A stretch of 64,000 nucleotides of DNA from Bryum argenteum. Lineage: Eukaryota; Streptophyta; Bryopsida; Bryales; Bryaceae. The translations under genes were made by a program, and so were the position numbers. The notes below the pieces were generated by a model that saw only the letters and a list, made by a program, of their open reading frames with translations, had not been told where the DNA came from and made no database searches. The stretch lies in the NCBI GenBank assembly GCA_037043015.1, contig CM073325.1, forward strand, positions 11,573,001 through 11,637,000, read 5' to 3'. This document shows positions 47,981 to 57,400 of the stretch, piece by piece; positions within the stretch are counted from its first letter, which is position 1, and the number at the start of each line of letters is the position of its first letter.

Positions 47981-50882
47981 TGTTAATCAAATATTCGTAG
48001 AATATTCCCTTTTGCTGATTTAAACCTAGTAGGCATAGACTTGACAATAGATACCCGGCAAAGATGACATTAGTTGAAGTTGATATCCGAGTGACCGACC
48101 TACCTATTCACATGTCGGGTCGACCTTAGAGTCGATCAGGATTGACATTGGTGTAAGACCCTCAACCTATATGTACCCACCTTCTCTTTGAGAAGGTGTT
48201 GCTAGTTCTTCATAATATTTTATCTCTTGTTGGCAACCCGAAGTGAGTTATTCTAGAGTCGATGTTATTTAATGTCTTTTGCTTCACGGATTAGAGCTCA
48301 AGGCCATTCGATTCATCTTTGTGATTGTATTTTTTGGTTTATTCTGAGACCTCTCTGAGGTGGACTTCTGCAACCTGGTAGTCAATCTACTAAAATGACT
48401 ACTTAACAAGGGTTTAGCCGACTCAATGGATAAAGCCATTTTATTGTTTTCAGACTCTCTTCTTGCTTCTAGCTGCTTGATTCTATTAGTTGATTAGAAC
48501 TCTCAACCCTTCCCTCGTTAAGTTGGTTTTATAGAAACCCCCCCCCCTAACAATTATAGGAACTGAATGTGTTTAGGGGACATGGGTATATTCTTGTATG
48601 TTGATGATGAATTTCTTCAAATATAAAATGAAGAAATTCACGTAATTCTTAATAATTGGATAAATACAATTCTAGTTATGTTACTTGGTTTTGAAAAATA
48701 GCATGTTTAATAGAACAATCAATCGGTATAAAAGATAAAGAGAACAATATAAAACATGAAGAAAACATTCAATATGGACTATGTAGCTTAAAATCCTATG
48801 ATAATGAATAGAGATCTTTCACTTTAGATAACTAAAAACACTTTGCAATGCGTATAGTTGGAAATTTTGGATTATAGTAAAGTTGAAGCACATGATTGTG
48901 CATGTATCAATTATATTTGAATGTGTGTTGAAGGGGGTATTAATGCTTCTAGTGGACATTGGACCTACGCAAATAGAAGTTTCCACATTTTTAAAACTTT
49001 GGAAATATTCATGGTAGCTAGATTGATCAACTAGAACCTTTTGAGTATGCAAAATGAGGATATTGAGTTCACTCATATTTGACACTCATATTTGAATAAT
49101 AGTTGGTGGACATTTATGTACGGTGACTTTTGTAAAAATATGCTCACAAGTATGTAGTAGGGGGCATGAAAGGCATATAACAGGCATTGCACATTTAGAG
49201 ATAGAATTTAGAAATCTTCTAGCTAATTCTCATAGAATTATAGCATTGACCAATTTTCTTGATTTTTTTAGTAGTTTTAAAGTATCATATACAAGCAAAG
49301 CTCATTATATAGTGAGCATGAAAATCAATTTTAGAAAATGAATAAATTAGGTAAGAAATAACATTAGTATAAATGTGCACGAAAGGCAATTGTGGTGGCT
49401 TCAAAGTTGACATTTAAGTGATGGGCCTCTATTTTTGGTGAGAAAATTAAAGGTAATACAATGTCTTAAGAAATCAATCAAAGCAATCAAAGGTTGAAGA
49501 CAGCGCATGTATCCCTCGTCTCACGAAGACGGAGAACAGAAGACAGGTTGATTTTGGCGGAAAATGACACCGTGTTTGAATTGCCTATGAGCGGAATTGT
49601 ATCATAAGAAATAGTTTTCATCACCTCCAAAGAGATCAAACGACAAAATTGAAATGATTTTCTTTTATAAATAAAAATAAATAAAATTTTGAAACTAGTG
49701 TATTAGAATGGAAGGAATGGAAAAGTTGAAAAAGTTGTAAAATATGAAAATGAGAATAGTGTGTATGATCCCCAATCGCTACGATGATGCAAAGCACTAG
49801 GCCTACTCACTAAGACACTAACATACATGCAACTCACATCTAGACAAAGCTAGGTAATATAAATTGAAGTTTTCATGTTGGATTTTGAGTTTTGAATTTT
49901 TACTGTTGAATTTTGAAAGCTCCATGACATTCTGAATCAATCACACGATGAGCCATTATGAAATTCTCCATTTTAGATAGCAATTTATATACAACTTCAC
50001 TAGTAAAAAATGGCACTAAACTTAACATCTATGGTGACTTGCCTCTAATGAGGGGTAGTGCTTGTTTTAGTTTTGCTTTTAACAATAATCGATGTATTAT
50101 TATAGCACAGTAGAACAATCCCGCATTATGGCCAAAAATTAGATAACAACCAATACTCATCAATTTTTTAATATCCCTTTGAATTACTCTCGCTAATTCT
50201 AAATCAATAAAACTTATCTAACTGAGCTAAGAATGCAATACAATACTAACCTTCATTCGTTATACAAAGACAGATTTTTCCTTTGTAGTTCACAAATGAA
50301 TGAAGGGCGCGCAGCATAAAAATAACACTAAAAATAAAATAAAAGTCACGAAAAGAATAATAAGAAGTAAAAAAGACAGAAACACTTCCCAACTAGAAAG
50401 CTTTGTAACTATTAGTAACCACTTATCGTATATTTAGTATAAGGGAGCTCTAAAATAACATCTTTAGAATAAAATCCAGTACAAAAAGGTATATTATTAT
50501 AGGCTTATAGCACAATAGTATCGGGTAAATATAGGATTGATTGTCATGTTTGCGTCACACAACATGTATGCATGTTTTATACATTCTTATATTTTGACTT
50601 CTATAATCATGTCCAAAGTTCTTATTTAGAGCAACTACCTTACAAAATTGTTGACTCTAACAAATTAGGAATGTCTTCACATACAAAGTACCACAGTGAA
50701 AAACCATAGCTCTAATTGTCATTTTTTAAATATAGTAATGTGCAAGTTATACCAAACTCTACATTTCAAAAAATCATATTTTTATTTATTATAGAAAAAT
50801 CACATAATAATTTAACAATTTTGATAAATAAAATACTTTTACATCATTATCAATATCAACTATGTATAAAATATCAACTAGA

Positions 50883-50942
50883 AAAAGGTCAAATCGACAC
50901 TCTATATATTCACGCCTGCCTCAAATAGAGTGGGAGTCCTTC
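50883..50942 (+). mobile_element. SINE 3'-end fragment, copy 3
   Basis: The segment ATATTCACGCCTGCCTCAAA then TAGAGTGGGAGTCCTTCTTCTT matches the tail of SINE copy 2 (ATATTCACGCCGGCCTTGAA, then TAGGTTGGAATTTCTCTTTC). The 5' part is missing, consistent with 5' truncation. Confidence 0.6.
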
Positions 50943-51000
50943 TTCTTGAATTAGCAAAATAATGTTGCTAATATTTATTTTTGGAAGTGAACGAATATAT

Positions 51001-51849
51001 CTAAGTAGAGTTGACTTCCATCCGACAAAGAGGGCATGTTCTTTCCCTTGCCAACCATTCTCGAATGCAATCAAAGTGAAAGTTGTGTGTACAGTATAGA
51101 CTACACACCTCCATTCCATCTTCATACGAATATTGACATATCACACATCGATCTTCTTCGTTGTTCAATAAGTTTTCATAAGTAAACCGTGGAAGAGCAT
51201 CAATGACTTGAGAATCCAAGCCTACTTTCACATCTCCATTTATATCTTCGAGAGCCAATAAGTCTTCATAGGACATATTATTGATATCACTTACTCCCTC
51301 AATTCTTACAAAGAGAGCAATTATATCAGCAAGTGGCATATTGACAACACTAAAAACATGAAAAATATCTCTAAGCCTTTCTTGTAAAGTGTATTCATGA
51401 AAAATTGTTACCGATATATCTTCACGATTATTCACGTCTATGATATCAACATCAATAACCCCATTTTGTATTCCATAACCATCATTGATGATGTCACTTT
51501 GTGGTTCATCACCATCATAAACATCATCATGGTTTCTTCCAACATTTTCTTCAAGGTGACATCTTACAAGATTAGTAAGTGCTCTTTCAAGCTCGTCCTC
51601 ATCACCATCCAAACGATAATTGAGCATAATTTGTTGCCATGTTTCCAAGGGAAAATTCCAAGGGGTAATTTTCGATAATGATTCAAGAGTTTCTAGGAAT
51701 TGAGGATTTTCACTAAGAGCAAGAGCCTGCGCGAAGGCAATAACGTCTTGATAAAATTGTAAATTATGAATGCTATACAGAGTATCTTGAGCATGTTGTG
51801 CTTCATTGTTCATGAAAGGATTTGCCATATCACCATTGTTGGTATCCAT
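51001..51849 (-). CDS. RING-H2 finger protein (probable E3 ubiquitin ligase)
   Basis: Single-exon frame of 282 residues from the ATG at 51849 (an upstream in-frame GTG adds nothing recognisable). The C-terminal RING-H2, about residues 235-276, keeps the full C3H2C3 ligand set: CVICQYSYEDG, CSLYCTHNFHFDCIREWL and CPLC, with the Trp of the E2-binding surface. The rest is acidic (DGDEDELERAL, DDVYDGDEPQSD) without transmembrane segment, so a soluble E3 is likely. The organisation, with a RING-H2 at the very C-terminus after a low-complexity acidic N-terminus, is common in plant BIG BROTHER- or RHA-like proteins, but I cannot place it in a named subfamily. Confidence 0.88.
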   Translation of the reverse strand: MDTNNGDMANPFMNNEAQHAQDTLYSIHNLQFYQDVIAFAQALALSENPQFLETLESLSKITPWNFPLETWQQIMLNYRLDGDEDELERALTNLVRCHLEENVGRNHDDVYDGDEPQSDIINDGYGIQNGVIDVDIIDVNNREDISVTIFHEYTLQERLRDIFHVFSVVNMPLADIIALFVRIEGVSDINNMSYEDLLALEDINGDVKVGLDSQVIDALPRFTYENLLNNEEDRCVICQYSYEDGMEVCSLYCTHNFHFDCIREWLARERTCPLCRMEVNST

Positions 51850-52237
51850 TTTGAAATCACAACTTACTAATGACAAATCTCCAACTCCTCCAAAGTTTGA
51901 AAAAGTAAAAGAATCTATTGTGTGGTGCACGTAAATTTATCTAATAGAAGATGCTAGCCTACTTATATATCAAACATTGAACTTATAAAAAGCAAAAGTT
52001 ATTTTATACTTAAATCAAAACTAATGTGTATAAACTATTCTTTTACTTTGAAAACTTAAGATCTTTTCAAGGATTTGACTTCATCACTTGAATTGAAATA
52101 TTCTTGATGGATTTGAACTCTTATGTAGAGTATGAAGTTTTTTGAACATTCAAATGATAAAAAGGCATATATAATGACTTTCTATATGGTTTGTTCAATC
52201 ATTTGTTAAAATTCTAGAAAGTGGGTTATTTTTAGGA

Positions 52238-52557
52238 GACTACACAAGAGTTGTTGGTTAGTGTTAGGGGAGTTAATTTCAAAAGGTAACACTAAATGTC
52301 ACACGATCGCCATAGTGTTACAACACCAATCCTCAAACCATAACACTAAATGTGAGAGCATGCACACTTTTTGTAAGTAAAAGAATATTTTGGAAGTGGT
52401 GCAATTGGTGGCTTGAAGCAAAGGCAAGGGACATTGATTGGAATGGTGGCCCAAATAGAACAATAGTTTTAAGAGAGTTGAGAAATAGTGTTCTTTATCG
52501 CAAGTTACTTGTTACACTAATCTCCACGTAACACTAATTAATAACTCTTGTGTAGTG
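52238..52557. mobile_element. CACTA-like MITE
   Basis: Inverted ends: left GACTACACAAGAGTTGTTGG, right (as reverse complement) CACTACACAAGAGTTATTAA, both continuing to TTAGTGTTA. The CACTACA start fits the CACTA superfamily, with the first base of the left end mutated. TAACACTAA is repeated inside. The flanking trinucleotides (GGA, ATA) do not match, so the target duplication is not visible. Confidence 0.6.
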
Positions 52558-52739
52558 ATATGTAAAACCTCAAAATAAGTCTAAAGTTCTTCTTCCTCTT
52601 TCTTCCTTTCTCATGAATGGGGTGGTGGAAGGTTAGTAAAATCCTAAAATTTGTTCTCCTTTATTCTTTTGCAAGCTCCTTCGCATGGCAGGCTCATCTA
52701 TAGCGAAGTAGCTCCTTGATAGATTGATTGTTACTAGCA

Positions 52740-52885
52740 ATGGTTGCCCTGGCAAAGAAAGAGGTGGCAAAGGGTGGCCTATGGCAGTGGCCAATGAGGT
52801 GAAGACGACAACCAAGCCCGTGAAGAAGTTGTGGCGGAAGGTGCACACGTCCGTCACCTTCCACTGCCCCAAGACACTCAAGAAG
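52740..52885 (+). pseudogene. Ribosomal protein uL23 (RPL23A) first-exon relic
   Basis: The frame ending at 52885 reads KVHTSVTFHCPKTLKK followed by a GTTAGT donor. This matches the conserved KxRTSVTFHRPKTLKK of cytosolic uL23 just before an intron. The Lys/Ala-rich N-terminal extension is present from ATG 52740 (MVALAKKEVAKGG) but in another frame, so there is a frameshift near 52775-52790, and the conserved Arg is Cys. The following exons are absent. Retention of the donor and intron start indicates a DNA-level duplicate, not a retrocopy. Confidence 0.72.
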
Positions 52886-54048
52886 GTTAGTGTTATGTTC
52901 AGAGCTTTTTGTCAAAGGAAAGTAGAAGCTTTCTTTCATGGTAAGTGGCTTTCTCAACATTTTAAATTTGTTAAACATTTTCTTTTTAAGAGATGAAAGT
53001 AAATAAGAAAATCTCAGTTGAGTTCAGGAATCAACATCCAATTGGAACCAAATGACCAGAATATTTACATTGATGATGTATATACTAATTTCAAATAGAA
53101 GATGTCTGCTTCGTAGTAAAAGAGATTTATTTTTATACTTTATGAATATCCATTACGGAGAAACAAACCTTTCTAACAACGAAATTGTAATCACTCCGGT
53201 CCATATCTACGGTCGTCTTGCAAAATCTTAGTGCTGCATTCCCTTCGTTGTGAGTGTCAAACTGAGGACCATTTCTTTTTCCAATCAGCCATCTTAGAAG
53301 CTCCTGCTATTTACAACCACATTCATCCCCAGTAAGAAAGCTGAAGTGCCCGGCGATGGGACAAAAACATTAACCACAATCATATACATGCACAGGTTCA
53401 CTAGAGGCAGTCTGAAACTTAGAGTAAAGGTAAACGACAATATCAAATTACCCCGAGAGAGAGAAATGAAATTACTTGATTCGAATGAATTGCCTCGTCA
53501 GAAGCTTCAAATTGCAGGTGCCCTCAGAGTTCCGGCATCTTAGCACCTTGCTCTTTGTACATTGACACCTTTATTTCTAGTTTTCTACATCTTGCTGAAC
53601 TCGGGAAATGAGCAGCACAAATATATAGTAAAAGAAGTTTGAATTATCTTGCACTTTCTCGCCCTGATCCCCAGCTTCTTGATTCACATTGGCATTGACG
53701 AATACCACTTGTATATACCCTTGCCATTTCCTTCGTTAAGAAATAGCCCCGTATCGCAGAGAAAGGAACTGCTCGTATTATTCACAAATACCAATTGCAA
53801 TACTAAATTGGATTGCAGCTATTGAAACTGGATAGCACGAGAAGTACATTTCTAGGAAGTTCATTGGGCTGACGAGCCGATGACGGGCATAAAACGAAGA
53901 TCTCGAGCACCTTAGTGAAAAGCCCTACTGTATTGATATGCCGATTGCTGCCAGGTTCACAAATTAAGAACTCCACCGCTTGAGGAAGACCATCCACTTT
54001 AAAGGAACTGCAAAGACCATGTGGATAAGAATGCTAAGCCTAGATCAT
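52886..54048. other. Non-coding stretch and 3' region of the minus-strand gene
   Basis: Likely 3' UTR of the gene ending at 54049. A minus-strand frame 53803-53997 (DGLPQAVEFLICEPGSNRHI...) is preceded by a TTTGCAG acceptor and looks somewhat like helical-repeat protein, but I could not join it in phase to the upstream exon. Confidence 0.35.
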
Positions 54049-55059
54049 CTATTCATTGAGGTCGAAGCTCACCCTTGTCGGACCAGCACCTTCGACCTGG
54101 GTGGATTTACGTTCAGCAGAAGGATGAGCCTGGCCTCGCAGAGTAGAAGAATCTTGACTAGTGCGAACTTTTAGCCCCTCGTGTCGTCTCGCAGTGTCAA
54201 GCAGAGGGCTTCGTAACACGATGTCTGGTTTCGTCAAGGCATACACTCTTCTGTTTTTGACTTGAGGAGTCTTTGGTATTTCCTGAGCATTTTCTTTCGG
54301 CTTGGTCACAGGAGGTAAGGTAAACGACTGACTACGTGCAGCATTAGCTATATTTCTTATGTCATTCCCTTTTGCCAGAGGAGGTAAGGCAAACGACTGA
54401 CTAAGTGCAGCATCAGCACTATTCCTTAAGTCACTCTCTAGTAACCTACCCCTCCTATCAGGATGAAGAACCGGACTCCGAATGTGCTTGAATCTTCCTA
54501 TGGAATCGAAGTCCTGACCTCGAGAGCGGTCGGAGGACTCCTGACTCCATGATACATCTATGTTTGATTCCTGGCTCCAAGACAGATCTCTCCTTCGAGA
54601 AGCATTGAATTCTCGACTTCGGCGTATAACTTTTCTTCCTGAGATATTAAAGTCCTGACTACGGGAGAGATTTTGCCTCCTCAGCTCATCCAACTCTTGT
54701 ACAACCTTCTTACTGATCTCTATTGCCCGAGCCGGCCGTTTCTGCAGTATGGCAGTATTCCTTCCAATCACCTTCTCAGTTTCGTCAGACTGACGTGAAG
54801 GCACCACTGCAGCCCTTCTATTGGAATAGTCTTTCGGAAGGGATCTAGCATCTAAGACGCTACCCAGTTCTTCGACCGTATGAATTCTCGGTGTCGACTT
54901 TCCGCTATGATACTCAGACATACTCGGGCTTTCCATCAAGATCCGTAACAGCTCAAGTCCCGTTTTCTCGTCCTCGATACCCTCCATCAGCTCCAGCATG
55001 TTGATGATTTCCACCTGCTTGGCTTTCAACGGTTCCCCATTCTCATTGTTCCTTCTCAT
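54049..55059 (-). CDS. Unknown Ser/Arg-rich protein, second of two overlapping ORFs
   Basis: A 336-codon frame starting MRRNNENGEPLKAKQVEIIN and ending VSFDLNE. An amphipathic helix-like start (ELMEGIEDEKTGLELLRILM) is followed by a long basic, Ser-rich region with repeated LSWSQES and SQSFALPPLAKG / SQSFTLPPVTKP duplications. The terminal FDLNE resembles a DLN-type repression motif, although it could be chance. Its ATG overlaps the TGA of the upstream ORF (ATGA at 55056-55059), and its frame has a stop just before the ATG. It is either translated by reinitiation, or the two are one gene with a one-base shift. Family not recognised. Confidence 0.6.
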   Translation of the reverse strand: MRRNNENGEPLKAKQVEIINMLELMEGIEDEKTGLELLRILMESPSMSEYHSGKSTPRIHTVEELGSVLDARSLPKDYSNRRAAVVPSRQSDETEKVIGRNTAILQKRPARAIEISKKVVQELDELRRQNLSRSQDFNISGRKVIRRSREFNASRRRDLSWSQESNIDVSWSQESSDRSRGQDFDSIGRFKHIRSPVLHPDRRGRLLESDLRNSADAALSQSFALPPLAKGNDIRNIANAARSQSFTLPPVTKPKENAQEIPKTPQVKNRRVYALTKPDIVLRSPLLDTARRHEGLKVRTSQDSSTLRGQAHPSAERKSTQVEGAGPTRVSFDLNE

Positions 55060-55400
55060 GACGAGTCAGTTTCCTGAGACCATGGGTGAGTACCTTCAAC
55101 AACAGGAAGGTTTCCAGTACTTCTTAGATTTTCAGATCTCACGTTCCCCAGATACTCATTGCTCAATCTTCTCTTCCGCTCCTCTCCATAAGACCGCATA
55201 GAGTCCAATCGTAAGGAGCCGTAAGTACTGGACGTAAGAGACACTGATTGGAAAGTGTTATCAGGTACCTCAAAAACATGCTCTTCATCTGCCAATTGAG
55301 ATGGATCGGAGAAGCTTCTCGATAGTTTGTTACAGCCAATGGGAACTTTGATTATTATTGTACAAGGTTCTCCAACGGGCTTGGAAATTCTGCACCCCAT
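55056..55400 (-). CDS. Short ORF with N-myristoylation/palmitoylation motif, upstream partner of the preceding ORF
   Basis: A 114-residue frame starting MGCRISKPVGEPCTIIIKVP. Gly2, Cys3 and Ser6 form a standard N-myristoylation plus palmitoylation signal, so the product should attach to a membrane. The remainder (KLSRSFSDPSQL, SLTSSTYGSLRLDS, RKRRLSNEYLGN) is Ser- and Arg-rich, similar in composition to the following ORF, which supports one split gene. It ends ETDSS-TGA, with the TGA sharing bases with the next ATG. Confidence 0.6.
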   Translation of the reverse strand: MGCRISKPVGEPCTIIIKVPIGCNKLSRSFSDPSQLADEEHVFEVPDNTFQSVSLTSSTYGSLRLDSMRSYGEERKRRLSNEYLGNVRSENLRSTGNLPVVEGTHPWSQETDSS

Positions 55401-57140
55401 TATTTACCTCCAGACAAGACAGATCGAGGGAAGTCCTATCAGAAAGCCTTTTCCCTGTAGTCAAGTTCACCCCAAGTGACCCGCCCAGACATTCTCATAT
55501 TGTATATCTATCCTCAAGCTCCCTATTCGAGCTTCATGGTGGTCCTTGCTCTAGAAGGAACCTGAGGCACAACAGTACACTAGAGTCAGTATCGTTATCC
55601 TCGAAAGCGCAACAGAACCACAAGTCACAGTGAGCATATACATTACTGCAGAGTCAATCCGTATCTCGATTTTCTCAAACCAAGGAGCCACAGTAAACCA
55701 CTAAAACTTTACAAGACAAAGATGGTGCACCTCATGAAGCTCAAAGCCAACAGAGTGTTTTATACAATAATAGATCCAACAACTTCAACAACAAAACTAC
55801 ACCTACGAATGAATCACTTTTCCACACCTACCGCTTCAATTAGATCACATCTTTCACACCTACCCCTCCAATTAAATCACTCTTTCCAGGTCATACCTAC
55901 TACATCAACACGAGATGTTTGACAAATCATTCAACTAAAAACAGCAGCCTCCATGGTTACTTTTAGGATCAAGTAATAATTGTCACAAAACGCTTATTCA
56001 ACTACACCTCGATTTCCTCTAACTGAACGCCAAATCACTGTTCCAAAATGGATAATGACTCATTTTAAAACACCTCGATTTCCTCTTATCACTATTCTAG
56101 AACGGATAATGGTTGAAGAATCCTCTTCGAAACCGGCGAAATCCACTACCTTCCCTAGAAAAATCACTAAGCTCCAAATCATAGTACTAACACAGGAGGC
56201 CTTCTCACTTACGAACTCATTTAGCCAAAGTGCACATTCAGCAATCCTTTATCGAACATCACAACTAAAAGCCACTTCTCTAAATAAGAATCACACAGCA
56301 TCCGTACAAAACGCCAATTCGGCACTAGTTCTAAAAACTGACAGAAAGAGCAATTCGATAGAGGGGCAATTCTCCATGAGCAATCAGAAAGAAAAAGAAA
56401 AAGCAAACAGTAACAACAAACATGAATGTTTTAATTCCTTCAGAGAACTCAGTATTCTAAAACCAGTTCCATCCATACATGTGACATTTAACTCACTCGA
56501 AGATTGTCTACAATCAAGAATTACATATAAAACGCCAATTCGGTGATAGTTCTGAAACTGACAGGAAGAGCGATTCGATATAGAGGAGATTTCAAATGAG
56601 AGACACAATAAAAATAGCACAACTAAGAACAAGACAACAAAATCTACTTCTTCAGAGCACAGACTATTGAAAATCACTTCCATCCATACCTGTGGAATTC
56701 TACTCACTCGAAGAATCTCTGACTCAATCAAGGATAAATATGAAACGCCAAGTCGGCACTAGTTCTGAAACTGACAGGAAGAGTGATCCAATATAGAAGA
56801 AATTTCAAATGAGAGACACAAGAAAAAGAGCACAACCGCGAACAAGACAACAAAATCTACTTCCTCAAAGCACAGATTATTCTGAAATCAGCTCTATTAC
56901 CTGTGGAATTCAACTCTTTCGAAGAATGTCGGACTCTCTCACTTCACTCCGCTTCTTCCGCAATCAGCAAACAGCAGTGCTCGAAATAGAAACCATTTTC
57001 TCACATATATGTACACTATTAATTTGTAAACTAAAAAAACGTGGAAGAGAGAGAGCAGCTACGGCGAAAAAATTCGAAACAAGCATTAAGGGCACCTGTC
57101 GGAGGTCCCTCGTTCGCAGGCTTGGGGAAAGGAGGGAGAG
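55401..57140. other. Upstream region of the myristoylated-protein gene, with tandem repeat
   Basis: Leader, promoter or intron DNA of the minus-strand gene. The long plus-strand frame 55980-56546 overlaps repetitive DNA and has no motif. The repeat at 56308-56950 is listed separately. Confidence 0.4.
56308..56950. repeat. Tandem repeat, three copies of about 215 bp
   Basis: Units start at 56308, 56529 and 56742 with AAACGCCAATTCGGCACTAG and share CTGAAACTGACAGGAAGAG, GAGAGACACAA-AAAAA-AG, CAAGACAACAAAATCTACTT and TTCCATCCATACCTGTGGAA in order. Copies 2 and 3 are closest. Spacing is 221 and 213 bp. Confidence 0.8.
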
Positions 57141-57143
57141 AGT

Positions 57144-57400
57144 GGCCTATGAGCTTCCACCGGCATCGACGGACCGTCGTCTGATCTTCGTCAATGCAGA
57201 AGTTCTTGGACGAGAAAGTGGAAGCAGAGGCCTATGATCTTCCACCAGCATCGACGGACGTCGTCAGATCTTTGTCCAACCCAACGTTCTTGGACGAAAA
57301 AGTGGAGGTGCTCACTGGCGACGAGCACCTCGTGCGCGTGTACGTTCATCCTTTTGCCGACCACGTTCATGTATTGCTGGCTTGTAGCCATAGGTTCTAG
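57144..57400 (+). other. 85-bp duplication within a short coding-like frame
   Basis: Two copies of GGCCTATGA-CTTCCACC-GCATCGACGGAC...AAGTTCTTGGACGA-AAAGTGGA begin at 57144 and 57229. In the frame from ATG 57194 this gives FLDEKVEAEAYDLPPASTDV followed by a second FLDEKVE and HLVRVYVHPFADHVHVLLAC. Composition is protein-like and GC-richer than the surroundings, but no family is recognised and the frame stops after 68 codons. It may be a relic exon. Confidence 0.4.

Larger units (their letters stand above)
46446..51000. other. Long gene-free stretch
   Basis: No convincing gene. Contents noted: poly-T tract 47310-47342; degenerate minisatellite 47790-47980; poly-C run near 48539-48548; a 12-bp perfect hairpin TGAATTTCTTCA with its complement at 48608-48640; SINE tail fragment at 50883-50942. 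Confidence 0.45.

Noticed and set aside
48608..48640. Perfect 12-bp hairpin
   Set aside because: Too short and AT-rich. Such hairpins are expected by chance in DNA of this composition.
55980..56546. Plus-strand 188-codon frame
   Set aside because: It overlaps a decayed tandem repeat, has low-complexity composition, and no motif or splice context.
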